Translations under genes and position numbers: made by a program | The notes under the pieces: generated by a model | Told to the model about the DNA's origin: nothing | Seen by the model: the letters and a program-made list of their open reading frames with translations, nothing else | Database searches by the model: none | DNA from: an uncultured Lachnospiraceae bacterium | GTDB lineage: Bacteria; Bacillota; Clostridia; Lachnospirales; Lachnospiraceae | Assembly (NCBI GenBank): GCA_946616835.1 | Contig: CAMOJK010000005.1 | Location: 1-64,000 of the forward strand | Reading direction: 5' to 3' | Length of the DNA stretch: 64,000 bases | Part shown: piece by piece, positions 58,224 to 64,000 of the stretch | Numbering within the stretch: the stretch's first letter is position 1 | How the letters are laid out: every line of letters starts with the position of its first letter

Positions 58224-58802
58224 ATGCCGAAACATGATGATACAGTTCATTCGGCTTTGATAGTCTCGGCATCGGAGCAGTTTGAGATGCTGATAAAAAG
58301 GTCGCTTATGGATGTCATTACTGTTGAGTCCAGAAAAAGCGGGGCGATGGCGAGGCGTTATGTTCTGGAAAGGTATTACGATCTCGTGATCATCAATGCA
58401 CCTTTGCCGGATGAAAGCGGGGAGGAGCTTGCGCTTGACATTGTGGAACAGTGCGATGCCTCCGTGCTCATGGTGGTCCCACAGGATATATTCGAGGATG
58501 TGCTGGACCGTGTGACTGAGCAGGGGATAATGGTGATGCCAAAGCCTTCACCGAAAGGCAGGATAGACAAAAGTGTCCGTTTTCTGGTGGCTACCCAGAA
58601 TAAGCTGCATAAGCTGGAAGCAAAAGTAGCTAAGGCTGAGGAAAAGCTGGAAGAGATGCGGGTAGTCAATAAGGCTAAGCTGGTTCTTATAAATAAAAAG
58701 AAAATGTCTGAGGACGAAGCCCATCGCTATATCGGTAAGTTGGCGATGGATAACGGAATATCAAGAGGCAGGGCTGCGGAAAGGATATTGGATGACCTGT
58801 AA
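58224..58802 (+). CDS. ANTAR domain response regulator (NasT/NitR-like RNA-binding antiterminator)
   Basis: Receiver-like N-terminus; C-terminal AKLVLINKKKMSEDEAHRYIGKLAMDNGISRGRAAERIL ANTAR domain. Confidence 0.92.
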   Translation: MPKHDDTVHSALIVSASEQFEMLIKRSLMDVITVESRKSGAMARRYVLERYYDLVIINAPLPDESGEELALDIVEQCDASVLMVVPQDIFEDVLDRVTEQGIMVMPKPSPKGRIDKSVRFLVATQNKLHKLEAKVAKAEEKLEEMRVVNKAKLVLINKKKMSEDEAHRYIGKLAMDNGISRGRAAERILDDL

Positions 58803-58836
58803 TAAGGCTGCATGGTTTATGCAGCCTTATTTTTTT
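58801..58836 (+). terminator. Intrinsic terminator after the ANTAR gene
   Basis: AATAAGGCTGCAT-GGTTT-ATGCAGCCTTATT then T-tract. Confidence 0.9.
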
Positions 58837-58912
58837 GATTTTCGAGAAAAATCTGGTCGTTTTTTTACACAAATGACCGGAGTGTGTTGTTTTGACGTTT
58901 CAAAATAAAAAA

Positions 58913-58939
58913 TTAGCACTCACCACTTGACTTGGCTAA
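58913..58939 (+). promoter_or_regulatory. CIRCE-like (HrcA) element, right half degenerate, upstream of clpB
   Basis: TTAGCACTC-N9-CTTGGCTAA vs consensus TTAGCACTC-N9-GAGTGCTAA. Confidence 0.5.
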
Positions 58940-59092
58940 CAATTAGTGAGAAGATAATCCCTGAAAGAAAATACAGAATATCCTCGGATGCGCTGAAACC
59001 GATAGCTGATATGATCTAAGCTCTCGTATTCGGGGATCTGCATAAACAAATTGTCTTTGATGTGACGCTAAAAGCGGCAGAAAGGGGGAATT

Positions 59093-61675
59093 ATGAATAT
59101 ACAGAAATTTACACAGAATTCAGTACTGGCAGTACAGAATACGGAGAAGATCGCATATGAATACGGCAATCAGGAGATAGAGGAGGAGCACCTGCTTTAT
59201 TCTCTTTTGAAGCTGGATGACAGCCTGATTCTGAAGCTTGTAGAGAAGATGGACATTAATACCGAACACTTTATCGGCAGGGTGGAGGATGCCCTTGAAA
59301 AGTGTGTAAAGGTCCAGGGTGGAGACCTGCGTTTCGGCAGATATCTGAATGAAGTGCTGAATAATGCTGAGGATGAGGCCAAGGCCATGGGGGATGACTA
59401 CGTCTCCGTTGAACATCTTTTCCTGGCTATGATAAAAAAGCCTGATAAGGCAGTGAAAGCCATTTTTACGGAGTACGGCATAACCCGTGACAGGTTCTTA
59501 GGTGTGCTGGCACAGGTGCGGGGAAATCAGCGTGTTACATCGGACAATCCCGAAGCTACTTATGATACCCTGGAAAAATACGGGCAGGATCTGGTAGAAA
59601 AAGCCAAGAATCAGAAGCTTGATCCTGTTATCGGAAGGGATGCTGAGATAAGAAATGTCATAAGGATCCTGTCCAGAAAGACCAAGAACAATCCCGTGCT
59701 CATAGGTGAGCCGGGCGTGGGCAAGACGGCTGTAGTCGAAGGCCTTGCGCAGCGTATTGTTATGGGGGATGTTCCCGGAGGACTGAAGGACAAGAAGATA
59801 TTCTCACTGGATATGGGCGCCATGGTGGCCGGCGCGAAATACCGGGGTGAATTCGAGGAAAGGCTTAAGGCTGTACTGGAGGAAGTAAAGAAATCCGAAG
59901 GACAGATCATCCTCTTCATAGATGAGCTTCATACAATAGTGGGTGCCGGCAAGACGGAAGGCTCCATGGATGCGGGAAATATGCTTAAGCCCATGCTTGC
60001 AAGGGGCGAGCTTCACTGCATAGGTGCCACTACCCTGGATGAATACCGCAAGTATATTGAAAAGGATCCGGCACTTGAGAGACGTTTCCAGCCTGTGCTG
60101 GTAAATGAGCCGACAGTGGAGGATACGGTATCTATATTAAGGGGCTTAAAGGATCGTTATGAGGTTTATCACGGCGTAAAGATACTGGATAATGCACTGG
60201 TGGCTGCGGCTACCCTTTCGGACAGATATATAACCGACAGGTTTCTTCCGGACAAGGCTATAGACCTGGTGGATGAAGCCTGCGCAATGATAAAGACTGA
60301 GCTGGATACCCTGCCCACAGAGCTGGATGAAAAGCAGCGCCGGATACTCCAGATGGAGATTGAAGCAGCGGCTCTTAAAAAGGAAGATGATAACTTAAGC
60401 AGGGAAAGACTTGATGACCTACTTAAGGAACTGGCTGAGGAAAAGGAAATCTTCGCTAATGAGAAGGCTCAGTGGGAAAATGAAAAGAGTGCTGTGGACA
60501 GGCTCTCGGTTATCAGGGAGAATATCGAATCCGTAAACAATGAGATACAGATCGCACAGAGGGAAGGAAATCTGGAAAAAGCGGCAGAGCTTACATACGG
60601 CAAGCTGCCGGATCTTAAGAAACAGCTGGAGATTGAAGAAGAGCAGGCTGGTAAGCGGGAGACAAGGCTGGTGCACGAAAATGTCTCTGAGGATGAGATT
60701 GGCAGGATAGTATCCAGATGGACAGGAATCCCTGTCAGTCGGCTGAATGAGTCCGAAAGAAACAAGACACTCCACCTGGATGAACAGCTTCATAAGAGAG
60801 TAGTGGGCCAGGATGAGGCGGTCATGAAGGTCAGTGAGGCCATAATGCGTTCAAAGGCAGGAATAAAGGATCCCGGTAAGCCTATAGGCTCTTTCCTGTT
60901 CCTTGGTCCTACAGGCGTAGGCAAGACAGAACTTGCCAAAACCCTTGCGGATGCACTTTTTGATGATGAGAAAAATATGGTCCGCATAGATATGAGCGAA
61001 TATATGGAGAAGCACTCCGTATCCAGGCTTGTAGGAGCGCCTCCCGGATATGTGGGCTATGATGAAGGCGGGCAGCTTACAGAGGCGGTAAGGAGAAAGC
61101 CTTATTCCGTAGTGCTTTTTGATGAGATTGAAAAGGCTCATCCTGATGTATTCAATATACTGCTGCAGGTACTGGATGACGGCAGGATAACGGATTCTCA
61201 GGGACGTGTGGTAGATTTTAAGAATACTATCATCATAATGACATCTAATATAGGTGCTTCATTCCTGTTAGATGGCATCAAAGAGGATGGTACGATTTCT
61301 GAGGATGCTGAGGAGGCTGTATCGGGACTTTTGAAGAACCATTTCAGACCGGAGTTTTTAAACAGGCTGGATGAGATCATCATGTTCAAGCCTCTTACAA
61401 AGGACAACATAAGCGGAATAGTGGATCTCATAATGAAGTCATTGAATGAAAGGCTGGCAGACAGGGAGCTTTCCGTGGAACTTTCTCCGGAGGCAGAGGC
61501 ATTTATCGTAGAGGACGGTTTTGATCCGGCATACGGTGCAAGGCCGCTTAAACGGTATATCCAGAAGACTGTAGAGACGCTTACCGCAAAGCTTATCCTG
61601 TCGGGAAATGTTTCCACCGGAGATACCATAGTCATAACACTGAATGACGGAGAACTGGAGGCAGAAAAAAAATAA
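59093..61675 (+). CDS. clpB: ATP-dependent chaperone ClpB
   Basis: Two AAA+ modules ([30 protein letters not shown]) and middle coiled-coil. Confidence 0.96.
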   Translation: MNIQKFTQNSVLAVQNTEKIAYEYGNQEIEEEHLLYSLLKLDDSLILKLVEKMDINTEHFIGRVEDALEKCVKVQGGDLRFGRYLNEVLNNAEDEAKAMGDDYVSVEHLFLAMIKKPDKAVKAIFTEYGITRDRFLGVLAQVRGNQRVTSDNPEATYDTLEKYGQDLVEKAKNQKLDPVIGRDAEIRNVIRILSRKTKNNPVLIGEPGVGKTAVVEGLAQRIVMGDVPGGLKDKKIFSLDMGAMVAGAKYRGEFEERLKAVLEEVKKSEGQIILFIDELHTIVGAGKTEGSMDAGNMLKPMLARGELHCIGATTLDEYRKYIEKDPALERRFQPVLVNEPTVEDTVSILRGLKDRYEVYHGVKILDNALVAAATLSDRYITDRFLPDKAIDLVDEACAMIKTELDTLPTELDEKQRRILQMEIEAAALKKEDDNLSRERLDDLLKELAEEKEIFANEKAQWENEKSAVDRLSVIRENIESVNNEIQIAQREGNLEKAAELTYGKLPDLKKQLEIEEEQAGKRETRLVHENVSEDEIGRIVSRWTGIPVSRLNESERNKTLHLDEQLHKRVVGQDEAVMKVSEAIMRSKAGIKDPGKPIGSFLFLGPTGVGKTELAKTLADALFDDEKNMVRIDMSEYMEKHSVSRLVGAPPGYVGYDEGGQLTEAVRRKPYSVVLFDEIEKAHPDVFNILLQVLDDGRITDSQGRVVDFKNTIIIMTSNIGASFLLDGIKEDGTISEDAEEAVSGLLKNHFRPEFLNRLDEIIMFKPLTKDNISGIVDLIMKSLNERLADRELSVELSPEAEAFIVEDGFDPAYGARPLKRYIQKTVETLTAKLILSGNVSTGDTIVITLNDGELEAEKK

Positions 61676-61819
61676 TAAAATTTTCATATTCAATGCAATA
61701 AAAAGCATACCGGATGTATTATCCCTATAGAAAGCGGAAAACAGCCGCCGGTACAGCCCGGATCACATGAATACACGGGCATACAAAAGCGGTTATTTGT
61801 AAAAGGGAGGTAATGGCTT

Positions 61820-62011
61820 ATGAAGATCCTGGTTGCTTGTGTATTGTGGACAGTGCTGGTTCTGATCATGTCATCTCAGGGAAGCCTGTTTGAAAAGAAA
61901 GACAAAATGGTGCATAATACAAAGGGTAAGGACAAGGAAGGCAATGTGATACCATTTACCCTCCTGGGAACGGACTTGAATGAGATGGATGATATGAGGA
62001 AACCGGTATGA
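61820..62011 (+). CDS. Small membrane-anchored hypothetical protein
   Basis: 63 aa, N-terminal hydrophobic segment, RBS gggaggt, stop overlaps next start. Confidence 0.6.
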   Translation: MKILVACVLWTVLVLIMSSQGSLFEKKDKMVHNTKGKDKEGNVIPFTLLGTDLNEMDDMRKPV

Positions 62012-62814
62012 GGATTGACAGATTTCTGTCTGATATGGGATACGGAACACGCTCGGAGATAAAGAAGATGATAAGATCCGGGCGTGTTTATTTTTGTGAT
62101 AAGGTCTGCAAAGATCCGGGAATGAAGGTAGCGGAGACTGATGTACTCAGGGTGGTGCCCGCAGAAAGCATGAAAGGCTGCGGTGATGCCAAAATGTCTT
62201 CCGGAGATGGCAGCGTTAATATAGATATGGCGGTGGAGAAACGGAATGGTTTTGTGGTAAAATATGAGCCGTATCAGTACATTTTGCTAAATAAGCCGGC
62301 GGGAGTAGTGAGTGCGGTTACCGATCCCGTCCATCAGACTGTCGTGGATATATGTAAAGGCGATGGCATCAGGGACGATATTTTTCCTATAGGACGGCTG
62401 GATCTTGATACGGAAGGACTGCTGATACTGTCGAATGACGGAAAGTTGTCCCATGACCTGCTGACACCCGGAAAACATGTGGAAAAAGAGTACGAAGCCG
62501 TATTGGAACATCCGGCAGAGGAAAGTGCGGCAGAGATTTTTGCGGGAGGCATGGAAGTGCCTGCATCGGAAAAGGGAAATGATGGCTTTTCGGCGCTGCC
62601 TGCAAAGCTTGAGATATGCAGTGAAGACAGGAAGACCGTGAGGCTTACAATAAATGAGGGCAAATACCATCAGGTTAAGCGGATGTTTGCGGCAATCGAG
62701 AATCAGGTGGTTCATCTGAAGCGTATCAGGATGGGGAATCTGGTCCTGCCTGACAATCTACAGCCGGGGGAATATATGAAGATTGAAAAGGACAGGCTGT
62801 TTGAGATGCTGTGA
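62008..62814 (+). CDS. RsuA/RluB-type 16S/23S rRNA pseudouridine synthase
   Basis: S4 domain start MRIDRFLSDMGYGTRSEIKKMIRSGRV, LLNKPAGVVSA, GRLDLDTEGLLILSNDG. Confidence 0.92.
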   Translation: MRIDRFLSDMGYGTRSEIKKMIRSGRVYFCDKVCKDPGMKVAETDVLRVVPAESMKGCGDAKMSSGDGSVNIDMAVEKRNGFVVKYEPYQYILLNKPAGVVSAVTDPVHQTVVDICKGDGIRDDIFPIGRLDLDTEGLLILSNDGKLSHDLLTPGKHVEKEYEAVLEHPAEESAAEIFAGGMEVPASEKGNDGFSALPAKLEICSEDRKTVRLTINEGKYHQVKRMFAAIENQVVHLKRIRMGNLVLPDNLQPGEYMKIEKDRLFEML

Positions 62815-62945
62815 TACAGCATAATGGATAACGAGGGGAGTTACGCACATGGGCAGTGTGGCTCTCTGATATACAGGTATGACGACCAACGTACTGAAGA
62901 GGTTTGTGTAAATTTATAAATTTGCAGATAAGAGGATATGAAAAA

Positions 62946-64000
62946 ATGAAGGAAAGACAGTATGCTTCACCGACGGAGCGTTTTCTTAAATATGTATCTG
63001 TCGACACACAGTCAGATCCGCACGCAGAGGTCTATCCCAGCACCGAGGGACAGCGGGAGCTGCTCTCCCTTCTGCGGGATGAGCTTATCAAGATGGGAGT
63101 TCCTGATGTGAGACAGGATGAAAAATATGCCTGTGTTTATGCGGTGATCCCGTCGAATATGCCTGAAAAGACCGTGACATCAATAGGCTTTATCGCACAT
63201 ACGGATACTTCCGATGCCATAAGCGGGAAAAATGTCAGGGCACGCGTAATAGAGAATTTTGACGGTGATGACATAGTATTAAATAAAGAAAAGAATATCG
63301 TAACCAGAATGTCTGAATTTCCCGAGATGAAGAGGTTAAAGGGAAAGAATATTATCGTTACGGATGGAACAACGCTGTTAGGGGCTGATGACAAGTCTGG
63401 TGTGACAGCGATAATGGAGATGGCAGAATATTTCTGTATTCATTCCGAAGAAAAGCATGGGAACATCTGCATTGCATTTACTGCTGATGAGGAAACCGGG
63501 CGGGGAACCGATCATTTTGACATACAGGGTTTTGGGGCCCATTTTGCTTATACTGTGGATGGAGATATGCTGGGGGACCTTGCAGGAGAAAATTTCAATG
63601 CGGCCGGTGCCGTAGTTACGGTAAATGGCTGCAGCGTACATCCCGGCGATGCATACGGAAAGATGAAGAATGCATCAGGAATACTGCAGGAATTTGACAG
63701 GCTTCTGCCGCAGAAGGAAAGACCTGAATATACAAGGGACAGGGAGGGATTTTACCATCTCTGTGAGATCAGGGGAAGTGTGGAAGAGGCGGTGGCTGAG
63801 TATATCATCAGGGATCATGATGACGATACTTTTGAAGAACGGAAGAGAGTTTTCCAGGCGGCAGCAGATGAGATTAATAAAAAATACGGTGAAGGAACAC
63901 TTATCGTAAATATGGAAGATTCATACTATAATATGAAGCGGCGCCTGGATCCGCACCCGGAAGTTATGAATAATGCGCGGAGAGCTATGGAAAAACTTGG
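62946..64000 (+). CDS. pepT: Peptidase T, truncated by the window edge
   Basis: MKERQYASPTERFLKYVSVDTQSDPHAEVYPSTEGQ..., IAHTDTSDA, TDGTTLLGADDKSG, FTADEETGRG; reading frame open to the window end. Confidence 0.93.
   Translation, partial: MKERQYASPTERFLKYVSVDTQSDPHAEVYPSTEGQRELLSLLRDELIKMGVPDVRQDEKYACVYAVIPSNMPEKTVTSIGFIAHTDTSDAISGKNVRARVIENFDGDDIVLNKEKNIVTRMSEFPEMKRLKGKNIIVTDGTTLLGADDKSGVTAIMEMAEYFCIHSEEKHGNICIAFTADEETGRGTDHFDIQGFGAHFAYTVDGDMLGDLAGENFNAAGAVVTVNGCSVHPGDAYGKMKNASGILQEFDRLLPQKERPEYTRDREGFYHLCEIRGSVEEAVAEYIIRDHDDDTFEERKRVFQAAADEINKKYGEGTLIVNMEDSYYNMKRRLDPHPEVMNNARRAMEKL

Overview
The window looks like a chromosomal segment from a low-GC Clostridia/Lachnospiraceae-type Firmicute. 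This taxonomic guess rests on gene content and protein style only. The backbone carries c-di-GMP signalling genes (three GGDEF proteins), the anaerobic ribonucleotide reductase nrdD/nrdG, and a decayed zinc-transport region. A long nitrogen/glutamine/pyrimidine block follows: type III glutamine synthetase, Amt-PII fusion, purF, gltBD, pyrG, carAB, and a GS-like gene next to an ANTAR regulator. After that come clpB, an RsuA-type pseudouridine synthase and a truncated pepT. Main findings: (1) a ~6.3 kb integrative element at 10658-16929, inserted at the 3' end of an RlmI-like methyltransferase gene and bounded by a 38-bp direct repeat (37/38). It has iterated ATGGTGTAGTAA arm-type repeats at both ends and a terminal tyrosine integrase. 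(2) Inside it, a serine recombinase is followed by two dyad sites in inverted orientation flanking ~147 bp that contains a promoter-like sequence; this could be a phase-variable switch for a MshEN / HEPN-like / LRR cargo. (3) Leader terminators before gltB, glnN and amt overlap short hairpins whose hexaloops match the ANTAR target signature. The same window encodes an ANTAR protein beside a GS paralog that appears to lack several catalytic residues, suggesting a local glutamine-linked antitermination regulon. (4) Tandem NrdR-like boxes lie upstream of nrdD, and a multi-hairpin palindromic element lies between nrdD and nrdG. All calls come from reading the sequence and the supplied ORF track; no searches or folding programs were run.
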